A DNA stretch of 64,000 nt from Sulfurimonadaceae bacterium (GCA_028683835.1 JAQUHB010000007.1:1-64000); one strand, 5' to 3'; shown: positions 1 through 8,993, numbered from the stretch's first letter. Translations and numbers: made by a program. The notes: generated by a model from the sequence alone, not told the origin.

Positions 1-108
1 GGTGTTGTAGGAAGTTTGAAAACTTTGGCGAAAAAAGGGGAAAAAATCACTATTAAAGAGACAGTGAGTATGAGTGTTACATCATCAAATATATTAGGCA
101 TTTGGTGA
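1..108 (+). CDS. C-terminal end of an unidentified protein (cut by window edge)
   Basis: Frame 1 is open from the first base to a TGA at 106-108 and gives 35 residues ending in SSNILGIW. The reading frame runs into the window edge, so the start and most of the protein are missing. The tail is Lys- and Thr/Ser-rich with alternating hydrophobic residues, like the end of a beta-rich domain, but I do not recognise a family. It overlaps the 3' end of convergent bioB by 15 bases. That the frame is coding is an inference from its openness and its stop close to the neighbouring stop. Confidence 0.4.
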   Translation, partial: GVVGSLKTLAKKGEKITIKETVSMSVTSSNILGIW

Positions 109-942
109 GTCGGCGATCTCTAGATTCAGAGAGCGAAGCATCTCTAAATCTCTATTTTTTTCTCTTCCCAAAGTTGTAAGATAGTTTCCTATAACGATAG
201 AGTTTGCGCCTGCTTCAAATATCTCGGCTTGACGTTCGCCAAACATCATCTCTCGTCCGCCTGCGACCATAATGCGATCTGCGTCACATAAAATCTCTCG
301 TGAAAGGCGGATAAGATCAAGCGCTTCATCAACGCTTAGGGCATTTGGTTTGAGTGGAAGGGCAGGATTGTGGTGATAAAAGTTTATAGGTACAGAGGTC
401 GGGTTTAACTCTTTTAGAGAGTTTAACATACTGATGCGATCCTCCTGTGTTTCACCGAGTCCAAAGATGCCGCCAGTGATTAGCACAAGCCCAGATTTAT
501 TTACATTCTGACAAGTTTCAAATCTCTCATCCCATGGATGGGTTGTACAGATCTGGGGGTAAAACTCTCTTGATGTTTCCAGATTGTGATTGTAAGCTTT
601 TATGCCAGCATCTTTAAGTGCTAAAAGTTGCTCTAAAGATGCTGTTCCATTGCATGCGATGAGTCTAAGTTGAGGGACTTCATGAGTTACCGCACGAGCG
701 ACATTACAAACAAATTTAAGAGTCTTATCGTCTAGTCCTTTGTGTGCTGTTACAAGACAAAATCCAAGAGCGCCACTTGAATAAGCTTCTTTTGCTTCTT
801 CGATGATTTTTTCTACAGGCTTTTGGATGTAGCGTTCGATGTCCGCTTTGTATTTTACACTTTGGGAGCAAAACTTACAGTCTTCATTACATGTACCGCT
901 ATTGATGTTGCTTATCGCACATAAAAATATTTTCTTACTCAT
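94..942 (-). CDS. bioB: Biotin synthase BioB (radical SAM)
   Basis: Inserts sulfur into dethiobiotin to make biotin, the last step of the pathway, in the cytoplasm. The radical-SAM cluster motif CxxxCxxC is seen as Cys18, Cys22, Cys25, followed by a TIM-barrel-like sequence with the family segments NHNLETS, GGIFGLGE and MVAGGRE. At 282 residues it is shorter than the E. coli protein (about 346) but matches the short form usual in Campylobacterota. Its ATG lies 4 bases inside the end of the downstream-strand partner at 939-1457, so it is probably translated together with the phosphodiesterase and topA upstream. No other bio genes are in the window. Confidence 0.95.
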   Translation of the reverse strand: MSKKIFLCAISNINSGTCNEDCKFCSQSVKYKADIERYIQKPVEKIIEEAKEAYSSGALGFCLVTAHKGLDDKTLKFVCNVARAVTHEVPQLRLIACNGTASLEQLLALKDAGIKAYNHNLETSREFYPQICTTHPWDERFETCQNVNKSGLVLITGGIFGLGETQEDRISMLNSLKELNPTSVPINFYHHNPALPLKPNALSVDEALDLIRLSREILCDADRIMVAGGREMMFGERQAEIFEAGANSIVIGNYLTTLGREKNRDLEMLRSLNLEIADSPNA

Positions 943-1457
943 AAATTCCTCTCGAAAAAGAAGTGGGATTCGTTAAACGCATCCTCTTTTGGATCTTTGC
1001 TAAAATAGCTTACTTTATAATTGTTGGTCTCTACCTCAAGCATGGCAAACTCGGTAAGGGCCTTGTTCCTAGCACATGTTTCTCCTGGGTTTAAAAAAAG
1101 TGTATTATTTTTAAAGTCACATTCAAAGATATGTGTATGTCCAAAAATAATCACATCAGCATCTGGATTCATATAAAAAGGGAGATGCATAAGTTTAAAC
1201 TTTGTATTTGCAAGTTTAAAATAGTAAGGCTCTTGAACAAGATTATAGTTGTTGTGCAAACTTGCAAGATGTGCATCATTATTGCCATATACCGCTACAT
1301 ATTTTACACCGCTGTTTTTCAGTAGTTCAAGCACTTCCGGTTCTACGATATCCCCTGCGTGAATCAAAAACTCTGCACCATTTTTTATAAGATGGCTAAT
1401 CGCTTTTTGCGCGAGCTTTATTTTTTTATGCGTGTCAGAGAGAATACCTATCTTCAT
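939..1457 (-). CDS. YfcE/MJ0936-family metallophosphoesterase
   Basis: A 172-residue calcineurin-like phosphodiesterase. The metal-binding blocks are visible in order: SDTH near residue 7, HAGDIVEPE near 37, YGNND near 58 and FGHTH near 106. The family (E. coli YfcE, M. jannaschii MJ0936) hydrolyses phosphodiester bonds in vitro; the natural substrate is not established, so I give no gene symbol. It begins one base after the stop of topA and overlaps bioB by 4 bases, indicating a topA-phosphodiesterase-bioB transcription unit. Confidence 0.88.
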   Translation of the reverse strand: MKIGILSDTHKKIKLAQKAISHLIKNGAEFLIHAGDIVEPEVLELLKNSGVKYVAVYGNNDAHLASLHNNYNLVQEPYYFKLANTKFKLMHLPFYMNPDADVIIFGHTHIFECDFKNNTLFLNPGETCARNKALTEFAMLEVETNNYKVSYFSKDPKEDAFNESHFFFERNL

Positions 1458-3686
1458 CTATGCTTGCTCTTCGCTCTCTCTTGGAGTTTTGTTTTTACAT
1501 TTGATACATTCATAAATATCTTTGTTTCTATATACACGTGCGGCTAAAACACCGTTACAACCCTCTTCTTCACATTTATGTGTTGATGGTTCAAACTTGG
1601 AGATGAACTTACATGTAGGGTAGTTTTCACATCCCCAAAAAGCGCCTCTTCGTGATTGACGGAAAAGCAATTTCCCTCCACATTCAGGACATGGAACAGC
1701 AGATTCTTTTGTAGCCACGGCCTCAAGTGTTTTGGTGTTTTTACATTCAGGGTAGGCGCTACAAGCCAAAAATTGTCCATTACGTCCATTTTTTATGACC
1801 ATATCGCTGCCACATTTTTCACACTTTTCGTCACTTGTTGCTGAAGCTTCTATCGGTGATTTTTCTTCACCCTCTACTTGTTCTGTATATTTACATTTTG
1901 GGAAACCGCTACATGCGATAAAGTTTCCATAACGTCCAGAGCGAAGGAGGAGTTCACTGCCACATTTTGGACAGCTTTTGCCTGTAGGTTGCGCGAGTTT
2001 TGTGCTGACGATGTTCTCTTTTCCCTCTTCGATCTCTTTCATAAACGGGAAGTAAAAATCCTGCAAAGTTTTTTGCCAATCTTTTTGTCCCTCAGCAATT
2101 TCATCAAGAACCTCTTCCATATTTGCCGTAAAAGAGGCATCAACGATCTCTTTGAAGTTTTTTTCCAAGATCTCTGTGACTGTAAAAGCCATCTCTGTTG
2201 GGATTAGCTGTTTTTTTTCTACGTTTATATAAGTACGAACAGTTAAAGTGGAGATAGTCGGGGCATAAGTCGATGGACGTCCGATCCCCTCAGCTTCAAG
2301 TTTTTTGATGATAGAAGCTTCATTATAGCGAGCGGGAGGCTCAGTAAAGTGTTGCAATGGATTGATAGATTTGATATCTATTTGTTCACCCTCTTTAAGA
2401 GCTGGAAGCAATTTATCTTTATCATCAGTTCCAAGAACTTTATAAAAACCATCAAAGAGTAACTTGCGACCTGTGGCTCTATACTCGATGTTATCACTCG
2501 CAAAGGTGATACTTTGTTGCTCAAAGAGTGCATCGTTCATCTGACAAGCCATAAATCTTTCATAGATAAGTTTGTAGAGTTTTAACTCATCGGCTTTAAG
2601 ATATTTTGTGGCAATCTCTGGTGTAAAAGAGAGGATCGTCGGACGGATCGCTTCGTGCGCTTCTTGTGCGCCTTTTGATTTTTTATCGTAAGATTTTGCC
2701 TCTTTTGGAAGATATTTCTCGCCAAATCTTCGTTCAATCTCTTCACGGACTGCATCTACCGCTTCTTTTGCCATATTGAGTGAATCGGTACGCATATAAG
2801 TGATGACACCGCTTGTTCCATCAGGTGTTTTTACACCTTCATAGAGTGTCTGTGCAAGCATCATCGTTTTTTTTGGAGAGTATCCAAGTTTACTTGAAGC
2901 GGTCTGTTGCAAGGTGGAAGTCATAAATGGAGGCGGTGTTGAAGTTTTGCGCTGTTTTGTTTCAAGTGCGGCAACGATAAACTTCTCTTTTTGTATATCA
3001 GCTACGATCTTTTTCGCATCTTTTTCATTGGTGATTGAGAGTTTATCCATCTTCTCGCCAAAGTAAGAGGCAAGATTTGCTTCGATCTCTGGTTTGAAAA
3101 ATGTATCAATCGTCCAATATTCTTGAGGAATAAACGCTTTTATCTCACGTTCACGATCTACGATAATTTTAAGCGTTGATGATTGAACACGTCCTGCTGA
3201 AAGCCCTTTTTGGATTTTTGAACTTAGCAATGGAGAGAGTTTATAACCCACGATACGGTCAAGTAAACGGCGTGTTTGCTGTGCATTGACACGATCCATG
3301 TCGATAGAACGTGCAGTCTCAAGGGCATGAGTGATAGCAGTTTTTGTGATCTCATGAAAGACGATTCTTGGAAGTACTGCAGGATCTTTTTTGATAGCCT
3401 GAGCGATATGCCAACCTATTGCTTCTCCCTCGCGATCCTCATCGGTCGCGATATAGATGTTTTTTGCTTTTTTAGCTAACTCTTGTATCTCTTTGACAGT
3501 GGCGCTATTTTCTTTTGCTACGCTGTATGTCGGAATAAGCTCATTTTTTTCATCTACTGTGATTCCAAAGCGGGATTTAGGAAGGTCACGAATATGCCCT
3601 TTTGAGGCGATAACCTCATACCCCTTTCCCAAAAAGTTTTTAATTGTTCTTGCTTTGGCCGGTGATTCGACGATAATTAGATCCAA
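1458..3686 (-). CDS. topA: DNA topoisomerase I (type IA)
   Basis: Relaxes negative supercoils by single-strand passage. The 742 residues show the Toprim domain with Glu7 (VESPAKA) and the acidic TDEDREGE block at 81-88, then the catalytic Tyr297 in ITYMRTDS. The C-terminus carries three clear Cys4 zinc ribbons (from about residues 575, 620 and 665) and a fourth, looser one (CEEEGC...CIKC) near the end, the usual multi-ribbon tail of epsilonproteobacterial TopA. Length is normal. It is the first gene of the minus-strand unit that continues with the phosphodiesterase and bioB, and it is divergent from the first flagellin gene. Confidence 0.97.
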   Translation of the reverse strand: MDLIIVESPAKARTIKNFLGKGYEVIASKGHIRDLPKSRFGITVDEKNELIPTYSVAKENSATVKEIQELAKKAKNIYIATDEDREGEAIGWHIAQAIKKDPAVLPRIVFHEITKTAITHALETARSIDMDRVNAQQTRRLLDRIVGYKLSPLLSSKIQKGLSAGRVQSSTLKIIVDREREIKAFIPQEYWTIDTFFKPEIEANLASYFGEKMDKLSITNEKDAKKIVADIQKEKFIVAALETKQRKTSTPPPFMTSTLQQTASSKLGYSPKKTMMLAQTLYEGVKTPDGTSGVITYMRTDSLNMAKEAVDAVREEIERRFGEKYLPKEAKSYDKKSKGAQEAHEAIRPTILSFTPEIATKYLKADELKLYKLIYERFMACQMNDALFEQQSITFASDNIEYRATGRKLLFDGFYKVLGTDDKDKLLPALKEGEQIDIKSINPLQHFTEPPARYNEASIIKKLEAEGIGRPSTYAPTISTLTVRTYINVEKKQLIPTEMAFTVTEILEKNFKEIVDASFTANMEEVLDEIAEGQKDWQKTLQDFYFPFMKEIEEGKENIVSTKLAQPTGKSCPKCGSELLLRSGRYGNFIACSGFPKCKYTEQVEGEEKSPIEASATSDEKCEKCGSDMVIKNGRNGQFLACSAYPECKNTKTLEAVATKESAVPCPECGGKLLFRQSRRGAFWGCENYPTCKFISKFEPSTHKCEEEGCNGVLAARVYRNKDIYECIKCKNKTPRESEEQA

Positions 3687-3767
3687 ATTGTTTTCCTATA
3701 TATGTAGTATGCTACTTTTGATTTCGAAAGTGTATCAAAAAAAAATAAAATTATTTGGAATAAAAAT

Positions 3768-3794
3768 TAAAGCTTTTGCGTAGAGCACCGATAT
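3768..3794 (+). promoter_or_regulatory. Sigma-28 (FliA)-type promoter of the first flagellin
   Basis: TAAA at 3768-3771, 15 bases, then ACCGATAT at 3787-3794, against the flagellar class 3 consensus TAAA-N15-GCCGATAA. It lies 68 bases before the ATG, so a 5' leader of roughly 60 bases is expected. The leader contains a GAGAGC-AAAA-GCTCTT hairpin at 3828-3843 and a TTACATGTAA palindrome at 3842-3851 directly before the AAAGGA ribosome-binding site. Confidence 0.8.
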
Positions 3795-3841
3795 AGCTTT
3801 AATCAGCAAGGACGCTGAAAATTTTAAGAGAGCAAAAGCTC

Positions 3842-3851
3842 TTACATGTAA
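3842..3851. repeat. TTACATGTAA palindrome in the flagellin leader
   Basis: One of eight perfect copies of this 10-base palindrome in the window. It immediately precedes the Shine-Dalgarno bases of the first flagellin gene. Function unknown; see findings. Confidence 0.6.
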
Positions 3852-3862
3852 AAGGATTTACA

Positions 3863-6289
3863 ATGGGTTTCAGAATAAATACAAACGTGGGAGCACTAAA
3901 CGCTCATAACGCTGCGGTAATGAACAATAGACAAATCGATTCTTCATTAGCAAAACTGAGTTCAGGTCTTCGTATTAACACTGCTGCAGATGATGCATCA
4001 GGTCTTACGATTGCGGATTCACTTCGTTCACAAGCTTCTTCACTAGGTCAAGCGATCTCAAACGGTAACGATGCTATCGGTCTGATCCAAACAGCTGACG
4101 GTGCTTTAAGCGAATATGGTAACATTCTTGATACTATCAAAACAAAAGCAACTCAAGCTGCGTCTGATACGCAAAATACGGCTTCTCGTCAAGCGATCCA
4201 AAAAGATATCGATGCTCTTATGAAAGAGTTGAACACTATCGCAAACACGACTTCATTCAATGGTCAAAAACTTCTCTCTGGTACATACACAAATAAAGAG
4301 TTCCAGATGGGAGCGAATGCGAATGAATCTGTCAAACTAAATATTGCTTCTGCTCAAACAAGTCAGATTGGGCAAACAACTACTTCTGAGTTAGATATCA
4401 AACAATTGGGAGATAATCAGTTAACGTTGAAAAGTGCAATTACTGGTCAAAGTATTACACTGGCATCTGTAAACATTCAAAATAATAACAATACTGCAAA
4501 TGGCTTGGGCGCGTTGGCTGATGAAATGAATGCTCATAGTGGGGAGACTGGGATAAGTGCAAAAGCTGTTGTTCAAGCGACTACCGGTGCAATCACTGCA
4601 GGTACGACAGGTTCGGATTTTGCTATTAATGGTGTTAATATCGGTGCGATCAATGTATCGGCAAATGACAGCAATGGTACACTTTTAAATGCTATCAACG
4701 CTCAAACTAGTCAAACAGGTGTCACTGCTACAGCTACTACTGATGGTAAGATACAACTTACAACTGATGGTAGAGGTCTTAGTGTTACGGGAGATACGTC
4801 TCTTTTAGGTGCATCAACTCAAGATCTAACTACTATGGGGCATCTAAATGTCACACAAGCGGGTTCTTCTACATTTCAAATCGCAGGAGCTGGTTTAGGT
4901 GCGGCAGTCGGCGCAGATATTACTGTAACTGGCAGTATGACTACAATTCAGGATTCTATACTTGCGATTGGAAGTACTATTTCTTCAGGAAGTACTTTAG
5001 CAGCAGGTAGTACACTCGGTGTTGTCATAACAGCGACAGCTGGAATGGCGATGACGGCTAACTCATCTACAGCAGATTATAATTTGGCTGTCGGTTCTGT
5101 TCTTGCGCAAAGTAGTGTTATCAGTAAAGGTACTACACTGGCTTCGACAATAAACGTGGGTATAAACAGTATAAATGTTTTAAGTTCTGATATGCTTGTA
5201 AAAGCTGGGTCTTTACTTGCTTCTGGAACTGTACTTGATGCTGGTACGACGTTAAATCAAGATATATCTGCTAATGGTGTAAGTTATAAAGCAGGTACTG
5301 TATTAAATAGTGATGTGACTTTAACTTCAGCGGGTGTGACACTTTCTCAAGATATGGTTATGCATACAGATGCGAATACAGCAAATAGAAATGCTTCGAT
5401 AGCAACAGGAAGTAGTTTGCTTGCAGGAAGTATACTTGGTGCGAATATTACAATCACAGGGACATCTACACTTGCAGGGAGTATGGATCTTAAAAGTGGT
5501 AGTATTATCGCAACTGGCTCAACTATGGCTGTTGGAACAGTAGTTGGTCAAGATATAACGGTAACGGGTAGTAATCATACAACAACAGCTGTAACTGACA
5601 TGAAAGTTGGTTCTACATTAGTGTCTGCGTCTGTCGTGAAAGAAGCTTCAACAATAGGTGGTCAGCTAACAACTAATGCGGCTATGACATTAAAAGAAGA
5701 TATGGTCGTTAAAGCAGGGTCAATGCTTGCTACAGGTACTACATTGAAAGCAGGTACTGTACTTAATCAAGATTTGACTGATACACAAGTGGGCGGTGGT
5801 GCCGGTTCAGGGCTAAAAGCGGGAACGGTCTTAGGTACTGATGTTACTACAACGGCATCTATCTATCTCGCTAACGATATGACCCTCAAAAAAGATAGTA
5901 GTATTGCACAATATTCTTACTTTACAGCAAACGGCGGTGATCAAAACAGTGTTCAATTGAGTAATAATAAGTTTAGCAACTTATCTAATATAGATGTTAC
6001 AACACTTGATGGAGCTATGAAAGCGATCGATACGGTGAGTGCGGCTATTACAAACCTAGATACGATTCGTTCAGGTTTAGGTTCTGCACAAAACCAAGTA
6101 ACATCGACTATCAATAACATCTCTACAACGCAAGTAAATGTACAAGCGGCTGAATCAAACATCCGTGATGTTGACTTTGCAGCAGAGAGCGCGAATTTCT
6201 CTAAACATAATATTCTTGCACAATCAGGAAGTTATGCGATGAGTCAAGCGAATGCTGTTCAGCAAAACGTGCTTCGTTTACTACAATAG
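3863..6289 (+). CDS. flaA: Flagellin, sigma-28-type copy (808 aa)
   Basis: Major filament subunit. Residues 1 to about 175 and the last 110 or so are the conserved D0/D1 coiled-coil ends (GFRINTNVGALNAHNAA start; NILAQSGSYAMSQANAVQQ near the end). Between them sits a very long Ser/Thr/Gly-rich variable region: a flagellin-hook-IN-like part (DFAINGVNIGAINVSA, about 250) and then roughly 350 residues with a period-6 pattern, G-S/T-x-L-x-x. Typical flagellins are 270-570 residues, so this one is large. There are no Cys residues. The high Ser/Thr content fits O-glycosylation by the adjacent pseudaminic acid system. The symbol follows the Campylobacter/Helicobacter convention that the sigma-28-dependent copy is flaA; that naming is inferred from the promoter only. 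Confidence 0.95.
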   Translation: MGFRINTNVGALNAHNAAVMNNRQIDSSLAKLSSGLRINTAADDASGLTIADSLRSQASSLGQAISNGNDAIGLIQTADGALSEYGNILDTIKTKATQAASDTQNTASRQAIQKDIDALMKELNTIANTTSFNGQKLLSGTYTNKEFQMGANANESVKLNIASAQTSQIGQTTTSELDIKQLGDNQLTLKSAITGQSITLASVNIQNNNNTANGLGALADEMNAHSGETGISAKAVVQATTGAITAGTTGSDFAINGVNIGAINVSANDSNGTLLNAINAQTSQTGVTATATTDGKIQLTTDGRGLSVTGDTSLLGASTQDLTTMGHLNVTQAGSSTFQIAGAGLGAAVGADITVTGSMTTIQDSILAIGSTISSGSTLAAGSTLGVVITATAGMAMTANSSTADYNLAVGSVLAQSSVISKGTTLASTINVGINSINVLSSDMLVKAGSLLASGTVLDAGTTLNQDISANGVSYKAGTVLNSDVTLTSAGVTLSQDMVMHTDANTANRNASIATGSSLLAGSILGANITITGTSTLAGSMDLKSGSIIATGSTMAVGTVVGQDITVTGSNHTTTAVTDMKVGSTLVSASVVKEASTIGGQLTTNAAMTLKEDMVVKAGSMLATGTTLKAGTVLNQDLTDTQVGGGAGSGLKAGTVLGTDVTTTASIYLANDMTLKKDSSIAQYSYFTANGGDQNSVQLSNNKFSNLSNIDVTTLDGAMKAIDTVSAAITNLDTIRSGLGSAQNQVTSTINNISTTQVNVQAAESNIRDVDFAAESANFSKHNILAQSGSYAMSQANAVQQNVLRLLQ

Positions 6290-6326
6290 TAGTATACGTT
6301 TTTAGAAAATATCTTTTCTATTCTGG

Positions 6327-6355
6327 AAGTACGAGTCTTTTGGCTCGTACTTTTC
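6327..6355 (+). terminator. Rho-independent terminator after the first flagellin
   Basis: AGTACGAGTC, loop TTTT, GGCTCGTACT form a 10-pair stem (one G-T pair), followed by TTTTCTCTCTC. It ends the first flagellin transcript and separates it from the second promoter 60 bases downstream, so the two genes should be transcribed separately. Confidence 0.85.
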
Positions 6356-6416
6356 TCTCTCCCCCTCCTTTATTGCTTCTTTTTGATTGATTGTTTTAGT
6401 TACTTCAATTATTCCT

Positions 6417-6431
6417 TGGCACATTTTTTGC
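6417..6431 (+). promoter_or_regulatory. Sigma-54 (RpoN) promoter of the second flagellin
   Basis: TGGCAC at 6417-6422, 5 bases, TTGC at 6428-6431: an exact match to TGGCAC-N5-TTGC, with GG and GC separated by the required 10 bases. It lies 54 bases before the ATG. In Campylobacter and Helicobacter flaB is the sigma-54-dependent flagellin. Confidence 0.92.
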
Positions 6432-6485
6432 TTTTATGCCCATATTAGAACTACATGGACGTTAAACCATATAAAAGGATAAAAA

Positions 6486-8912
6486 ATGGGTTTCAGAATA
6501 AATACAAACGTGGGAGCACTAAACGCTCATAACGCTGCGGTAATGAACAATAGACAAATCGATTCTTCATTAGCAAAACTGAGTTCAGGTCTTCGTATTA
6601 ACACTGCTGCAGATGATGCATCAGGTCTTACGATTGCGGATTCACTTCGTTCACAAGCTTCTTCACTAGGTCAAGCGATCTCAAACGGTAACGATGCTAT
6701 CGGTCTGATCCAAACAGCTGACGGTGCTTTAAGCGAATATGGTAACATTCTTGATACTATCAAAACAAAAGCAACTCAAGCTGCGTCTGATACGCAAAAT
6801 ACGGCTTCTCGTCAAGCGATCCAAAAAGATATCGATGCTCTTATGAAAGAGTTGAACACTATCGCAAACACGACTTCATTCAATGGTCAAAAACTTCTCT
6901 CTGGTACATACACAAATAAAGAGTTCCAGATGGGAGCGAATGCGAATGAATCTGTCAAACTAAATATTGCTTCTGCTCAAACAAGTCAGATTGGGCAAAC
7001 AACTACTTCTGAGTTAGATATCAAACAATTGGGAGATAATCAGTTAACGTTGAAAAGTGCAATTACTGGTCAAAGTATTACACTGGCATCTGTAAACATT
7101 CAAAATAATAACAATACTGCAAATGGCTTGGGCGCGTTGGCTGATGAAATGAATGCTCATAGTGGGGAGACTGGGATAAGTGCAAAAGCTGTTGTTCAAG
7201 CGACTACCGGTGCAATCACTGCAGGTACGACAGGTTCGGATTTTGCTATTAATGGTGTTAATATCGGTGCGATCAATGTATCGGCAAATGACAGCAATGG
7301 TACACTTTTAAATGCTATCAACGCTCAAACTAGTCAAACAGGTGTCACTGCTACAGCTACTACTGATGGTAAGATACAACTTACAACTGATGGTAGAGGT
7401 CTTAGTGTTACGGGAGATACGTCTCTTTTAGGTGCATCAACTCAAGATCTAACTACTATGGGGCATCTAAATGTCACACAAGCGGGTTCTTCTACATTTC
7501 AAATCGCAGGAGCTGGTTTAGGTGCGGCAGTCGGCGCAGATATTACTGTAACTGGCAGTATGACTACAATTCAGGATTCTATACTTGCGATTGGAAGTAC
7601 TATTTCTTCAGGAAGTACTTTAGCAGCAGGTAGTACACTCGGTGTTGTCATAACAGCGACAGCTGGAATGGCGATGACGGCTAACTCATCTACAGCAGAT
7701 TATAATTTGGCTGTCGGTTCTGTTCTTGCGCAAAGTAGTGTTATCAGTAAAGGTACTACACTGGCTTCGACAATAAACGTGGGTATAAACAGTATAAATG
7801 TTTTAAGTTCTGATATGCTTGTAAAAGCTGGGTCTTTACTTGCTTCTGGAACTGTACTTGATGCTGGTACGACGTTAAATCAAGATATATCTGCTAATGG
7901 TGTAAGTTATAAAGCAGGTACTGTATTAAATAGTGATGTGACTTTAACTTCAGCGGGTGTGACACTTTCTCAAGATATGGTTATGCATACAGATGCGAAT
8001 ACAGCAAATAGAAATGCTTCGATAGCAACAGGAAGTAGTTTGCTTGCAGGAAGTATACTTGGTGCGAATATTACAATCACAGGGACATCTACACTTGCAG
8101 GGAGTATGGATCTTAAAAGTGGTAGTATTATCGCAACTGGCTCAACTATGGCTGTTGGAACAGTAGTTGGTCAAGATATAACGGTAACGGGTAGTAATCA
8201 TACAACAACAGCTGTAACTGACATGAAAGTTGGTTCTACATTAGTGTCTGCGTCTGTCGTGAAAGAAGCTTCAACAATAGGTGGTCAGCTAACAACTAAT
8301 GCGGCTATGACATTAAAAGAAGATATGGTCGTTAAAGCAGGGTCAATGCTTGCTACAGGTACTACATTGAAAGCAGGTACTGTACTTAATCAAGATTTGA
8401 CTGATACACAAGTGGGCGGTGGTGCCGGTTCAGGGCTAAAAGCGGGAACGGTCTTAGGTACTGATGTTACTACAACGGCATCTATCTATCTCGCTAACGA
8501 TATGACCCTCAAAAAAGATAGTAGTATTGCACAATATTCTTACTTTACAGCAAACGGCGGTGATCAAAACAGTGTTCAATTGAGTAATAATAAGTTTAGC
8601 AACTTATCTAATATAGATGTTACAACACTTGATGGAGCTATGAAAGCGATCGATACGGTGAGTGCGGCTATTACAAACCTAGATACGATTCGTTCAGGTT
8701 TAGGTTCTGCACAAAACCAAGTAACATCGACTATCAATAACATCTCTACAACGCAAGTAAATGTACAAGCGGCTGAATCAAACATCCGTGATGTTGACTT
8801 TGCGGCAGAGAGCGCGAATTTCTCTAAACATAATATTCTTGCACAATCAGGAAGTTATGCGATGAGTCAAGCGAATGCTGTTCAGCAAAACGTATTGAAA
8901 TTGCTACAATAG
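6486..8912 (+). CDS. flaB: Flagellin, sigma-54-type copy (808 aa), near-perfect duplicate
   Basis: Same length and architecture as the flagellin at 3863-6289. Reading the two side by side at an offset of 2623, I see identical DNA from the ATG to base 6181/8804, where a synonymous A/G change occurs, and then differences only in the last codons (first copy GTG CTT CGT TTA, second GTA TTG AAA TTG), which change one residue, Arg to Lys, four from the end. The flanks (leader, promoter, terminator) are unrelated, so this is a true second locus rather than a simple repeat of the whole unit. The name flaB is inferred from the sigma-54 promoter. Confidence 0.95.
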   Translation: MGFRINTNVGALNAHNAAVMNNRQIDSSLAKLSSGLRINTAADDASGLTIADSLRSQASSLGQAISNGNDAIGLIQTADGALSEYGNILDTIKTKATQAASDTQNTASRQAIQKDIDALMKELNTIANTTSFNGQKLLSGTYTNKEFQMGANANESVKLNIASAQTSQIGQTTTSELDIKQLGDNQLTLKSAITGQSITLASVNIQNNNNTANGLGALADEMNAHSGETGISAKAVVQATTGAITAGTTGSDFAINGVNIGAINVSANDSNGTLLNAINAQTSQTGVTATATTDGKIQLTTDGRGLSVTGDTSLLGASTQDLTTMGHLNVTQAGSSTFQIAGAGLGAAVGADITVTGSMTTIQDSILAIGSTISSGSTLAAGSTLGVVITATAGMAMTANSSTADYNLAVGSVLAQSSVISKGTTLASTINVGINSINVLSSDMLVKAGSLLASGTVLDAGTTLNQDISANGVSYKAGTVLNSDVTLTSAGVTLSQDMVMHTDANTANRNASIATGSSLLAGSILGANITITGTSTLAGSMDLKSGSIIATGSTMAVGTVVGQDITVTGSNHTTTAVTDMKVGSTLVSASVVKEASTIGGQLTTNAAMTLKEDMVVKAGSMLATGTTLKAGTVLNQDLTDTQVGGGAGSGLKAGTVLGTDVTTTASIYLANDMTLKKDSSIAQYSYFTANGGDQNSVQLSNNKFSNLSNIDVTTLDGAMKAIDTVSAAITNLDTIRSGLGSAQNQVTSTINNISTTQVNVQAAESNIRDVDFAAESANFSKHNILAQSGSYAMSQANAVQQNVLKLLQ

Positions 8913-8923
8913 TAACACTTGTC

Positions 8924-8950
8924 GAAGCTGCTAAAGCCCTTAGTAGCTTC
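8924..8950. terminator. Hairpin after the second flagellin, between convergent genes
   Basis: GAAGCTGCTAA, loop AGCCC, TTAGTAGCTTC: 11 pairs with one G-T. No U-run follows directly on the plus strand; a run of seven T begins about 39 bases later at the end of the convergent maf gene. It starts 12 bases after the flagellin stop and probably protects or terminates that transcript. Confidence 0.6.
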
Positions 8951-8993
8951 ACGCTGCTGAAGGGTAGCTTTCTTGAACTCTGCGGGTATTTTT

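Noticed and set aside
4975-5930. Flagellin repeat region as a DNA tandem repeat or CRISPR-like array
   Set aside because: The periodicity is in the protein; the DNA units differ in sequence and length, and there are no spacers or cas genes.
5953-8785. Identical 69-codon minus-strand frames inside both flagellin genes (5953-6162 and 8576-8785)
   Set aside because: They are shadows on the strand opposite to strongly conserved flagellin coding sequence, duplicated only because the genes are duplicated.
3863-8912. Flagellin pair as an assembly duplication
   Set aside because: Different promoters, leaders, last codons and terminators flank the copies, so a plain assembly repeat does not explain them, though read data would settle it.
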